This document shows positions 1 to 7,545 of a stretch of DNA of 64,000 nucleotides, piece after piece (the first letter of the stretch is position 1; each line of letters begins with the position of its first letter). A program made the position numbers and the translations under genes. The stretch is from Tunicatimonas sp964551335. Lineage in GTDB: Bacteria; Bacteroidota; Bacteroidia; Cytophagales; Cyclobacteriaceae. The stretch covers positions 62,001 to 126,000 of the forward strand of contig CAZKCO010000004.1 in NCBI GenBank assembly GCA_964551335.1, in the 5' to 3' direction. The notes beneath the pieces are model-generated. The model did not search any database. It worked only from the letters and a program-made list of their open reading frames with translations, and was not told the origin of the DNA.

Positions 1-4
1 TAAG

Positions 5-2899
5 TTATTCGCCGTTTTTCTTTACCAGAATGGTTTCTACCCAGTGTTTGGTTTTCTTGCCAGTGAAGTGCTCAATCTGATGGCGGCAGCTAAAGCCGCA
101 GGCAACAATTTGGGTGGCTTCATCGGCGTTTTTAACGGTAGGAAATAGAACCGAGGAACCAATTTTCTCCGAAAGTTCGTAGTGCTCCTTTTCGTAACCG
201 AAGGAACCAGCCATACCGCAGCAACCAGAATCTATTTCGCTCACTCGCTGGTCCGGAGTAGTTTCTAGCAGACTTTTCATCGCCTGGGTACCGTACAAAG
301 CTTTCTGGTGACAATGGCCGTGGATGAGTAATTCCGGTGCGGTGGTGCTAAACTCAACCTTGATACGCCCCGCTGCATGTTCGCGGAACAGGAACTGGTC
401 AATCATCTGCACTCCACTTTGCAGACGTTTCGCTAGAGATTCATCTTCAATCAAATCGGGCAAGTCGTCGTTGAGGGCGGAAGCACAACTTGGTTCGCAA
501 ACTACCACAGGAATGTTCTTCATCAAATAAGAATCCAGATTCTGGGTGGTTTTCAGGCCTTCTTGTTTAGCTTCTCGGAGGAAGCCGTGGGAGATTTTTG
601 GGCGCTGACAGCAACCGGCTTCCGCCAGTAGTACTTCATAGCCGCAAGCGGATAGAAGTTGATAAGCAGCAATGCCTACTTGAGGTTCGTGGTAGTTGAG
701 GTAGGTATCGGCAAATAGCGCCACTTGGGGAGCATTCGGTTTGGGAGGCTTGGCGTTTTTGGCAAACCACTGAGAAAAAGTCTCGGAGGACAGTTCCGGC
801 AATACTCTTCTACGATCGAAACCCGCAACTTTTTCCAGCCCTGCCCGAAACCACGAACTCTGCTGAATTTTATTTACCAGGCTGGCTGTCTTTCCGCTAA
901 ACTGCTGAGCTACGTCAGACGAACGACGAATCATCTTGTCTCGTACCGAAGCTCCGTGCTTGTCGTAGTACTGCTGACTGACCTCACTTTTTAGCTTGGC
1001 CATATCCACATTGCTGGGACACTCCGATTTACAAGCTTTGCAGGAAAGACATAAATCCAGCACTTCGCGCAAGCGATGGCTGGTAATGCCTTCGCCATTT
1101 AATTGTCCCGACATGGCTAAGCGCAGAGCATTAGCTCGCCCCCGGGTAGAATGCTCTTCATCGCGAGTAGCTTTAAAGCTAGGGCACATGGTCCCACCCA
1201 AAATTTTACGACACTCACCTACCCCCGTGCACATATGCACCGCGTTCTCAAAACTCTCGTCTTCCCGGTACTTATATTCGGTGGGAAAAGAATTGTCATG
1301 GTATTTTTCTCCGTAGCGAAGATTTTCGGTGATAGGCTGAGCATCCACAATCTTCCCCGGATTCATCCGGTTCTCGGGGTCAAACAACTGCTTCACCTCC
1401 CGGAAGGCCTGGTAGAGTTTAGGCCCGAAAAACTTTTCGTTGTAGGCCGAGCGAACCAATCCATCACCGTGTTCACCGCTCCACGATCCACCGTAGTGTT
1501 GAACCAGCTCAAAGGTTTCATCAGCAATTTTTTGAAAGCGCTCAATATCTTCCTTTAATCGTAAATCCAAAATGGGACGCACATGGATAACCCCCACGCT
1601 GGCGTGGGCGTACATGGCTACTTCAGTTTGGTGTTTCTTGCAGATTTTTAGCACCCGGTCTATATACTCGGGTAGCACCGGGGTGGGTATGCCGGCATCT
1701 TCAATGAAGGGAAGTGGTTTTTTATTGCCTTTGATGCCGAGCATCAGCCCCAGTCCTTTCTTACGGATCAGCCAGACATCATCGTAATCTTTTCCTTCCG
1801 GAAACAACGGATAGGCGTAACCCATGCCTAGTTGCTTCAATTCTTCAATCATGCGCTCAGGGCGATCCAGCACTTCCTGGGCATCGTCGCCGTAAAACTC
1901 TACAATCAGAATAGCGGCCGGGTGACCTTCAATGAAGTGGCAGCTACGCTGAGTGGTAAGATTGCTCCGGCTTAGCTCCACTACGGTGCTATCCAATATT
2001 TCTACCGCAGCGGGAGAATATTGCAGCATAGGCTCTACCGCTTGTATAGCTTCCAAAACGGATGCAAAATGCACCACACAAACCGACTTAAAAGTGGGTA
2101 GTGGCTCCAGATTCAGCTTTAGTTCTAAGGTAGTAGCAAGAGTTCCTTCGCTTCCACAAACTAGCTTGCTGAGGTTCCAATGATCGGTACGAATGAACTC
2201 ATCCAAATTATACCCCCCTACCCGTCTCATCACTTTGGGAAAGCGCTTTTCAATTTCTTCTTGATTGCTCTTTACTATCTCCCGAAATCGCTGGTAAATC
2301 TCTCCTTCCCGATTACTCTTTTCTGTTTTTCGTTGGTACTCCTCGGGACTAAGCTCTTTCAGATGAAGCTCGGTTCCGTCGGCCAGTAGTGCCTGGACTT
2401 CCAGTACGTGATCCACCGTTTTTCCGTAAAGAATGCTTTTGGTGCCAGAAGAATTATTGCCGACCATACCGCCTACGTTAGCCCGACTAGAGGTAGCCGG
2501 GTCGGGAGCAAAATGTAAGCGAAAGGGTTTTAGATGCTCATTTAGTACATCGCGTACTACGCCAGGCTGCACTCGTACCCACCGCTCTTCCTCGTTCACT
2601 TCCAGAATCTGGTTCATGTACTTAGAAAAATCCAGCACTAAGGAGTTTCCGGTAGTCTGCCCCGCCAAACTAGTACCGCCACCCCGGGGCAGTATAGTCA
2701 GTTTATGCTTTCTTGCTTCTCGCAAAGCTACTTTTACATCTTCAGCATTTTTAGGAAGCACTACCACCTGCGGGCGAACCTGGTACACACTAGCATCAGT
2801 CGCGTAGAGACCCAGGCTATAATCATCAGTCAATATATCACCCTGAATTTCAGCTCGAAGCGTACTGATTAGGTCACTAGCTACTAGAGTCTCGATCAT
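5..2899 (-). CDS. Fused FAD-binding / Fe-S 2-hydroxyacid dehydrogenase (GlcD-GlcF / YdiJ type)
   Basis: 964 residues. The N-terminal half is a FAD-binding PCMH/vanillyl-alcohol-oxidase-type domain with the pyrophosphate loop LPRGGGTSLAGQTTG (about residues 70-85), followed by a FAD-oxidase C domain. The C-terminal third has a ferredoxin-like cluster motif CLSCKACKSECP and two CCG (cysteine-rich) domains, seen as AGCCQRP and DSGCCGMAG. This fusion of GlcD-like and GlcF-like parts is the architecture of YdiJ-type enzymes, which oxidise D-2-hydroxyacids (D-2-hydroxyglutarate, D-lactate, glycolate) and pass electrons to the respiratory chain. The start ATG overlaps the stop of the upstream aminotransferase gene as ATGA, so the two are translationally coupled. 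Substrate is not fixed by sequence; the neighbours favour glycolate, with D-lactate and D-2-hydroxyglutarate as alternatives. Confidence 0.9.
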   Translation of the reverse strand: MIETLVASDLISTLRAEIQGDILTDDYSLGLYATDASVYQVRPQVVVLPKNAEDVKVALREARKHKLTILPRGGGTSLAGQTTGNSLVLDFSKYMNQILEVNEEERWVRVQPGVVRDVLNEHLKPFRLHFAPDPATSSRANVGGMVGNNSSGTKSILYGKTVDHVLEVQALLADGTELHLKELSPEEYQRKTEKSNREGEIYQRFREIVKSNQEEIEKRFPKVMRRVGGYNLDEFIRTDHWNLSKLVCGSEGTLATTLELKLNLEPLPTFKSVCVVHFASVLEAIQAVEPMLQYSPAAVEILDSTVVELSRSNLTTQRSCHFIEGHPAAILIVEFYGDDAQEVLDRPERMIEELKQLGMGYAYPLFPEGKDYDDVWLIRKKGLGLMLGIKGNKKPLPFIEDAGIPTPVLPEYIDRVLKICKKHQTEVAMYAHASVGVIHVRPILDLRLKEDIERFQKIADETFELVQHYGGSWSGEHGDGLVRSAYNEKFFGPKLYQAFREVKQLFDPENRMNPGKIVDAQPITENLRYGEKYHDNSFPTEYKYREDESFENAVHMCTGVGECRKILGGTMCPSFKATRDEEHSTRGRANALRLAMSGQLNGEGITSHRLREVLDLCLSCKACKSECPSNVDMAKLKSEVSQQYYDKHGASVRDKMIRRSSDVAQQFSGKTASLVNKIQQSSWFRAGLEKVAGFDRRRVLPELSSETFSQWFAKNAKPPKPNAPQVALFADTYLNYHEPQVGIAAYQLLSACGYEVLLAEAGCCQRPKISHGFLREAKQEGLKTTQNLDSYLMKNIPVVVCEPSCASALNDDLPDLIEDESLAKRLQSGVQMIDQFLFREHAAGRIKVEFSTTAPELLIHGHCHQKALYGTQAMKSLLETTPDQRVSEIDSGCCGMAGSFGYEKEHYELSEKIGSSVLFPTVKNADEATQIVACGFSCRHQIEHFTGKKTKHWVETILVKKNGE

Positions 2900-4011
2900 C
2901 GGATAATTTCTTTCAATGCTCCTAGCAGTACATTAACGTGGTTAGGGGTGCTGCTATTACCCATTAGACCGATGCGCCAAATCTTACCGGCGAAATCACC
3001 CAAGCCGCCGCCTACTTCGATGTTGTAGTCGTCCAGTAATCGCTTACGGGTAGCGGCATCATCCAAGCCTTCGGGAAGCTTCACTGCGTTGAGCATCGGT
3101 AGCCGGTAGGGTTCATCCACCAGAAAAGTGAATCCTAGTTCTTCCAACCCCTCCCGAAGTAGTAAGTGATTTTTTTGGTGTCGCTCAAATCGTGCTTCTA
3201 GTCCTTCTTCTACCACCAACCGTAAGGCCTCCCGCATAGCAAACATGGCGGATACCGGAGCCGTATGGTGGTAAGCTCGTTTGGCTCCCTGCCAGTAGTT
3301 TTTCACCATTGTTAAGTCCAGAAACCAGCTTTGCACTTTGGTTTTACGCTTATCTAAAGCAGCAACTGCCCGGTCGCTGAAGGAAACCGGTGACAAACCC
3401 GGAGGGGCACTGAGGCACTTCTGGGAGCCGGAATAGATCGCATCAATGCCCCAGTCGTCTACTTTCAGTTCGGTACCGCAGTAGGAAGTAACCGAGTCTA
3501 CTACGAATAGTGCACCGGCTTCGTGGGTCATCTGGCTAATTTCTTCTAACGGTTGTAGCACTCCGGTAGAGGTTTCGGCGTGTACGATGGCTACCAGTTT
3601 GGGCTGGCAGGTTTTTAGCGCATCGCGTACTTGCTGAGGATCAATCGGTTGCCCCCAGGGAGCGTCTACCCGAATGAGTTTGGCCCCGCAGCGTTCCACA
3701 ATATCGGCCATACGGTTGCCAAAAACGCCGTGGACGCAGATCAGGGCTTCATCGTCGGGTTCCAGCAGATTCACCAGACAAGTTTCCATACCCGCACTGC
3801 CGGGAGCCGAAACTACGAAAGTGAGATTATTTTGAGTCTGAAAGGTCGCCTGGGTCATGGTTTTAATCTCATCCATTATCGTTAGAAATTCAGGATCAAG
3901 GTGGCCGATCAGAGGAGTAGACATGGCTTTGAGTACGCGAGGGTGGGCATCGCTGGGTCCTGGTCCCATCAGTATTCGTTGACTGGTATTTAGTTCGGAA
4001 TAACTATTCAT
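2896..4011 (-). CDS. PLP-dependent class V aminotransferase, alanine/serine-glyoxylate aminotransferase-like
   Basis: 371 residues, usual length for the alanine-glyoxylate / serine-glyoxylate aminotransferase family. The N-terminal MGPGPSDAHPRVL and HLDPEF motifs are typical, an acidic PLP-ring residue sits in VVDSVTS, and the PLP-binding lysine lies in SGSQKCLSAPPG (about residue 199). The family transfers an amino group from alanine or serine to glyoxylate, giving glycine. It sits between an LctP-family permease and a 2-hydroxyacid oxidase, which fits glyoxylate produced from glycolate being turned into glycine. Its stop overlaps the next start by ATGA. A role in serine or phosphonate metabolism cannot be excluded. 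Confidence 0.88.
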   Translation of the reverse strand: MNSYSELNTSQRILMGPGPSDAHPRVLKAMSTPLIGHLDPEFLTIMDEIKTMTQATFQTQNNLTFVVSAPGSAGMETCLVNLLEPDDEALICVHGVFGNRMADIVERCGAKLIRVDAPWGQPIDPQQVRDALKTCQPKLVAIVHAETSTGVLQPLEEISQMTHEAGALFVVDSVTSYCGTELKVDDWGIDAIYSGSQKCLSAPPGLSPVSFSDRAVAALDKRKTKVQSWFLDLTMVKNYWQGAKRAYHHTAPVSAMFAMREALRLVVEEGLEARFERHQKNHLLLREGLEELGFTFLVDEPYRLPMLNAVKLPEGLDDAATRKRLLDDYNIEVGGGLGDFAGKIWRIGLMGNSSTPNHVNVLLGALKEIIR

Positions 4012-4112
4012 AGGAAGTTGAAAATTGATAATTGAAAATGGATAGTGAATAATGAATAATGTAATTTCATTTTTGATCTGCTACTAAGTTAGAAAAGTTA
4101 GGGTATACTTCA
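4012..4112. repeat. Spacer with degenerate AT-rich word repeat
   Basis: The 101-base spacer between the permease and aminotransferase genes carries a run of near-repeats of the type TTGAAAATTGATAATTGAAAA and GTGAATAATGAATAATG at about 4018-4058. It belongs to a class of low-complexity word repeats found in several spacers of this window. No promoter or terminator is obvious inside it. Confidence 0.5.
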
Positions 4113-5780
4113 TCATAGGAAGTGAACGGCCAGCCACCCCAGCAGACCAACCAAAGCCACGTAGTAGGCGGTAGGAAAAATCGTTTTTCGTAACACATTA
4201 CCTTCTTGTCCTAGCAATCCAACCGTAGCTGAAGCAGCTACTACATTATGAATGGCAATCATGTTTCCGGCGGCCGCACCAACGGCTTGCAGGGCCACAA
4301 TCAGTGCCGAAGGCAACGCCAAGCTACTAGCCACTCCAAACTGGAACAGACTGAACATCAGGTTGCTGACAGTATTACTCCCAGCAATGAAGGCCCCTAA
4401 CGCCCCAATGGAAGGAGCAAACAACGGCCAAACCCCTCCTACGTTTTGCGCTACCCATTCCGCCATAGCAATGGGCATACTGATCATGCCCGAAGTATTG
4501 ATACCGCTATTGATGTACACTCGTACCATCGGGATTGTAAATATCAGTACAAACCCGGCTCCTAGAATGAGTTGTCCTGATTCAGATACGGCTGCCCGTA
4601 AGGCATGCCCTCGCATCCGGTGCAGAAAATAAGTGATTAATACCACCACGATTAAAATTGTACCCGGTAAATACAAAGGGGTGCTACTGGCGCTAATGCT
4701 ACTACCCAGTATTTCACCCCACTGAATCTTGACGGAAGTGAGCCACGCCTTGAAAGGAAACTGAGGCAGACGTGATACCACCAGCAATGCCGCCACCAAT
4801 AAATAAGGCAGCCAGGCCTTGCTCAAACTCATTTTTCCTACCTTCAGGTCTTCCGGACGTATTTTCAGTTTACCCATCCAGTTCTTCGGCCATTCAGCTT
4901 CCGGAGGGAAGTCCCAAGGTTGTTTCGGAACCAAAAATCCGGCCTGGGCCGCCGAAGTAACAATCGCTAATCCGATCAACGCCCCAAGCAACGAAGGAAA
5001 TTCAGGGCCTAGCAGCATTCCGGTCAGCAGATAAGGCACGGTGAAGGCCAGCCCACCAAATAAGGCAAAAGGAAAAATAGCCAGCCCTTCTTTCCAGGAT
5101 TTATTCTTACCAAAAAAACGGGTCATCATTACGCACATGAATAGCGGCATGGCCGTGCCCACCAGTGCGTGCAGCAAGGCCGCTCGTACCGTTACCAACT
5201 GGATATAATCAGTAAAAGTAATTCCCAACTCAGTCAGCTGGGCATCCACCTGAGGCCCGGCCAGTCCCCCGGTGACTCCTACCAGAATGGGAGTACCTAC
5301 GGCCCCGAAGGTTACCGGAGTACTTTGTACCATCATTCCCAGCATCACGGCCCCCAAGGCCGGGAAGCCCAACGCTAAGAGCAAAGGGGCGGTGATGGCC
5401 GCCGGAGTACCAAAGCCCGCAGCACCTTCAATAAAAGACCCGAATAACCAGACAATAATTACCACCTGTACCCGGCGGTCGGGACTGATATCCAAAAACC
5501 CATTACGAATAACCGAAATGGCTCCAGAGTACCTCAATGTACTTAGGAGCAAGATGGCCCCAAAAATGATAAAAAGGATATCGAAAGTGATGAATAGCCC
5601 TTGAATGGTTGAAGCGGTTATATCTCTTACGGACATATCCCAGGCCAGCACGGCAATGATAATGGTGACTACATATACCAGCGGCATGGTGCGCTTAGCG
5701 GGCCAGCGCCATCCGACCAGTAGCACAGCCGCCACTAAAATCGGCAAAACCGCTAGAAAGGCTTGGATCGTTAAAGACAT
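4113..5780 (-). CDS. LctP-family lactate/glycolate permease
   Basis: 555 residues with about 12-14 hydrophobic membrane segments along the whole length. Family-typical segments are IEGAAGFGTPAAITAPLL (near residue 118) and the C-terminal GSNTVSNLMFSLFQ and AAGNMIAIHNVVAASATVG. LctP/GlcA proteins are inner-membrane carriers that import L- or D-lactate and glycolate. It is the first gene of a three-gene minus-strand cluster with a glyoxylate-type aminotransferase and a 2-hydroxyacid oxidase, with a 101-base spacer to the next gene. A perfect 7+2+7 palindrome lies about 60 bases upstream of its start. The context makes glycolate at least as likely a substrate as lactate. Confidence 0.88.
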   Translation of the reverse strand: MSLTIQAFLAVLPILVAAVLLVGWRWPAKRTMPLVYVVTIIIAVLAWDMSVRDITASTIQGLFITFDILFIIFGAILLLSTLRYSGAISVIRNGFLDISPDRRVQVVIIVWLFGSFIEGAAGFGTPAAITAPLLLALGFPALGAVMLGMMVQSTPVTFGAVGTPILVGVTGGLAGPQVDAQLTELGITFTDYIQLVTVRAALLHALVGTAMPLFMCVMMTRFFGKNKSWKEGLAIFPFALFGGLAFTVPYLLTGMLLGPEFPSLLGALIGLAIVTSAAQAGFLVPKQPWDFPPEAEWPKNWMGKLKIRPEDLKVGKMSLSKAWLPYLLVAALLVVSRLPQFPFKAWLTSVKIQWGEILGSSISASSTPLYLPGTILIVVVLITYFLHRMRGHALRAAVSESGQLILGAGFVLIFTIPMVRVYINSGINTSGMISMPIAMAEWVAQNVGGVWPLFAPSIGALGAFIAGSNTVSNLMFSLFQFGVASSLALPSALIVALQAVGAAAGNMIAIHNVVAASATVGLLGQEGNVLRKTIFPTAYYVALVGLLGWLAVHFL

Positions 5781-5840
5781 GGTTAGGTTGGTTGTAAAGT
5801 ATTTTGCAAGGTAGTAAGGCTTAGCTTCAGTCTGCCAATA

Positions 5841-5856
5841 TTGTTAACATTAACAA
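5841..5856. promoter_or_regulatory. Palindromic candidate operator upstream of the permease cluster
   Basis: TTGTTAA-CA-TTAACAA is a perfect inverted repeat of 7 bases with a 2-base centre, 60 bases before the permease start and on the far side of the rplT terminator. Size and placement suit a dimeric repressor or activator. No regulator gene is adjacent, so the protein is unknown. Confidence 0.4.
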
Positions 5857-5932
5857 AAATTTCTATCTCTGGTAATTTAGCTATCCTACAACGATCCTCC
5901 AAAGCTGAAAATAGTCTAGAAACCAATAGGCA

Positions 5933-5962
5933 CAAAAAAAGCCCTTCTTTGCGAAGAGCTTT
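5933..5962 (-). terminator. Rho-independent terminator of the thrS-infC-rpmI-rplT operon
   Basis: On the minus strand a 10-base-pair stem (AAAGCTCTTC / GAAGGGCTTT, one G-T pair) with a 5-base loop is followed by a run of seven or more T. It lies 25 bases after the rplT stop. Confidence 0.85.
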
Positions 5963-5987
5963 CGGAAAATCTGTAAGTAGAAAGTTG

Positions 5988-6332
5988 TTACTTAACTTTT
6001 TCCACGATGGCTTTAAATGCCGAAGGATGGTTCATGGCTAGGTCAGCCAGAACCTTCCGGTTTAAGTCGATGCCGGCAGTTTTCACCGCTCCCATAAATT
6101 TTGAGTAGGACATTCCGTATTCCCGAGTTCCAGCGTTGATTCGCTGAATCCACAGGCTACGGATTTCACGTTTCTTTTGGCGGCGGTCGCGATAGGAATA
6201 AACCATCCCTTTATCGACCGCATTTTTAGCAACAGTCCATACATTGCTACGACGTCCCCAGTAGCCTTTGGCTTGCTTAAGAACTCTTTTTCGGCGTGCT
6301 CTTGACGCCACATTGTTTACTGATCTTGGCAT
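5988..6332 (-). CDS. rplT: 50S ribosomal protein L20
   Basis: 114 residues, the family length. It opens with MPRSVNNVASRARRKRVLKQ and has the conserved stretches KGYWGRRSNVW and RDRRQKKREIRSLWI. L20 binds 23S rRNA early in 50S assembly and in several bacteria represses its own operon. It is the last gene of thrS-infC-rpmI-rplT. The leader just before its start is A-rich with no Shine-Dalgarno, normal for Bacteroidetes, and holds a small hairpin (6362-6376). The spacer to rpmI is unusually long (180 bases). Confidence 0.98.
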   Translation of the reverse strand: MPRSVNNVASRARRKRVLKQAKGYWGRRSNVWTVAKNAVDKGMVYSYRDRRQKKREIRSLWIQRINAGTREYGMSYSKFMGAVKTAGIDLNRKVLADLAMNHPSAFKAIVEKVK

Positions 6333-6512
6333 GTTTGTTTTTGTTTTTTGATGTTTGGCGATCTGCTTCAGGCAGACACTTAGTTACCAAACCTCGGGTG
6401 AAATCATTAAACCATTAACTTGAGGTAGAAGGTGGATGGTAAATGGTGAAAGGTCTGCGCTTTGTGCCGCGCGGGCCACCTTAAACCTTATATCCTTTAT
6501 CCTGCACCTCTT
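6333..6512. repeat. Long rpmI-rplT spacer with degenerate inverted words
   Basis: This 180-base spacer carries purine-rich words (GGTAGAAGGTGGATGGTAAA) at about 6422-6453 and matching pyrimidine-rich words (ACCTTAAACCTTATATCC) at about 6479-6510. The two arms are roughly complementary around a GC-rich centre. A small hairpin TCTGC/GCAGA lies at 6362-6376, just upstream of rplT. Function unknown; it resembles other spacer repeats in this window. Confidence 0.45.
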
Positions 6513-6707
6513 CTAAATGTTGAGCATTTTCTTTACTCGATCTTTGTCGGACGGGTGTACCAGGGTCATCTTCGTAAGATTACGTTTTTGCTTGGTCTCC
6601 TTCTTGGTAAGAATATGACTCTTGTACGCATGCTTACGTTTGATCTTGCCCGTTCCGGTCAGTTTGAAGCGTTTCTTTGCTCCCGACTTGGTCTTTGCTT
6701 TCGGCAT
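6513..6707 (-). CDS. rpmI: 50S ribosomal protein L35
   Basis: 64 residues, highly basic, with the signature MPKAKTKSGAKKRFKLTGTGKIKRKHAYKSHILTKK seen in pieces from residue 1 onward. L35 is a small 50S protein. It sits in its canonical place between infC and rplT on the minus strand. A strong two-part hairpin occupies the spacer between infC and this gene and may control its translation. Confidence 0.97.
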   Translation of the reverse strand: MPKAKTKSGAKKRFKLTGTGKIKRKHAYKSHILTKKETKQKRNLTKMTLVHPSDKDRVKKMLNI

Positions 6708-6737
6708 CGTTACTACATTATTGAGTTAGACATAAGA

Positions 6738-6778
6738 AATCCTGTCAATAGGGCATTAGTTCCCTAAGAGACAGGATT
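6738..6778 (-). promoter_or_regulatory. Structured RNA element in the infC-rpmI spacer
   Basis: A 9-base perfect stem (AATCCTGTC / GACAGGATT) encloses a second stem (TAGGG / CCCTA) with an 8-base loop; the internal loop is 3 by 2 bases. There is no T run after it, so it does not look like a terminator. It lies 30 bases before rpmI, where an L20-binding translational operator would be expected by analogy with other bacteria; that role is inference. Confidence 0.5.
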
Positions 6779-6802
6779 CCCGAAAATTTATGGGATAATT
6801 AA

Positions 6803-7357
6803 TTAATTTTTCTTAGCGGCTTTGGGAGCTAACATCAAAAACATCCGCTTTCCCATCAGTTTAGGCATCTCTTCCACTTTAGCTTCTTCCTCTAATGCCT
6901 GGGCGAAACGGAGTAACAACATTTCTCCTCGTTCTTTAAATACGATAGACCTCCCGACAAAATGTACGTAGGCCTTTACCTTTGCTCCATCCTTCAAAAA
7001 CCCTTGTGCGTGCTTCAGTTTAAAATTGAAGTCGTGATCGTCCGTATTAGGACCAAAACGGATTTCCTTTACCACCGTCTTCTGCGCCTTCGCCTTAATC
7101 TCCTTCTGCTTCTTCTTCTGCTCGTATTTAAACTTAGAATAATCAATGATCTTGCAAACGGGCGGATCTGCTGAGGGTGAAATCTCCACCAGATCTAAAT
7201 TCTGATCCTGAGCCATTTGCAATGCTTCCTTGACATCGTGAATCTCGTTGTCGGCATTTTCGCCCACTACCCTAACGTAGGGTGCCCGGATTCGTTGATT
7301 GACTCGGTAAGGTTCCTCACGTTTGATAGGACCTCGTCGTCGTTTAAATTTGCTAAT
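6803..7357 (-). CDS. infC: Translation initiation factor IF-3, starting at an ATT codon
   Basis: 184 residues. The N-terminal domain has YRVNQRIRAPYVRVVGENAD and the C-terminal domain has KEIRFGPNTDDHDFNFKLKHA. The first standard-type start codon in frame is a GTG at 7267, but this would remove the conserved N-terminal 30 residues. Reading upstream in frame reaches ATT at 7355-7357, which gives an N-terminus of (M)SKFKRRRGPIKREEPYRV, and AAGGAGGT lies 4-5 bases before it. infC is the classic bacterial gene with an AUU start, used for autoregulation because IF-3 rejects non-standard starts. The strong Shine-Dalgarno is notable in a phylum that rarely uses one. Confidence 0.92.
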   Translation of the reverse strand: MSKFKRRRGPIKREEPYRVNQRIRAPYVRVVGENADNEIHDVKEALQMAQDQNLDLVEISPSADPPVCKIIDYSKFKYEQKKKQKEIKAKAQKTVVKEIRFGPNTDDHDFNFKLKHAQGFLKDGAKVKAYVHFVGRSIVFKERGEMLLLRFAQALEEEAKVEEMPKLMGKRMFLMLAPKAAKKN

Positions 7358-7392
7358 AGTAACCTCCTTGTTTAGTGAATACTCTGAACCTG

Positions 7393-7422
7393 CAAATATC
7401 GGTAATTAATCGTTGTATCCAA
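7393..7422 (-). promoter_or_regulatory. Candidate Bacteroidetes-type promoter for infC-rpmI-rplT
   Basis: On the minus strand TTG (7420-7422), a 19-base spacer and GATATTTG (7393-7400) match the Bacteroidetes consensus TTG-N19-TAnnTTTG at all but the first -7 base. It lies about 36 bases before the infC ATT start, in the 188-base gap after thrS. A 9-base inverted repeat (TGCAAATAT at 7391-7399 and ATATTTGCA at 7422-7430) brackets it. Confidence 0.6.
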
Positions 7423-7545
7423 TATTTGCACATTATTTATACATTACTATACGGTAAAAAGTTTAGACAGTTTGACTGGGGACTATCCGTTTATTTTAAG
7501 CGCTTCAATAGTAAGTTTTTTAACTAACCACGGTATATCGTTTAA

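Noticed and set aside
1151..1558. Long plus-strand frames opposite the FAD/FeS oxidase gene
   Set aside because: They are shadows of a confidently identified gene on the other strand and encode no recognisable domain. The same holds for other antisense frames over large genes.
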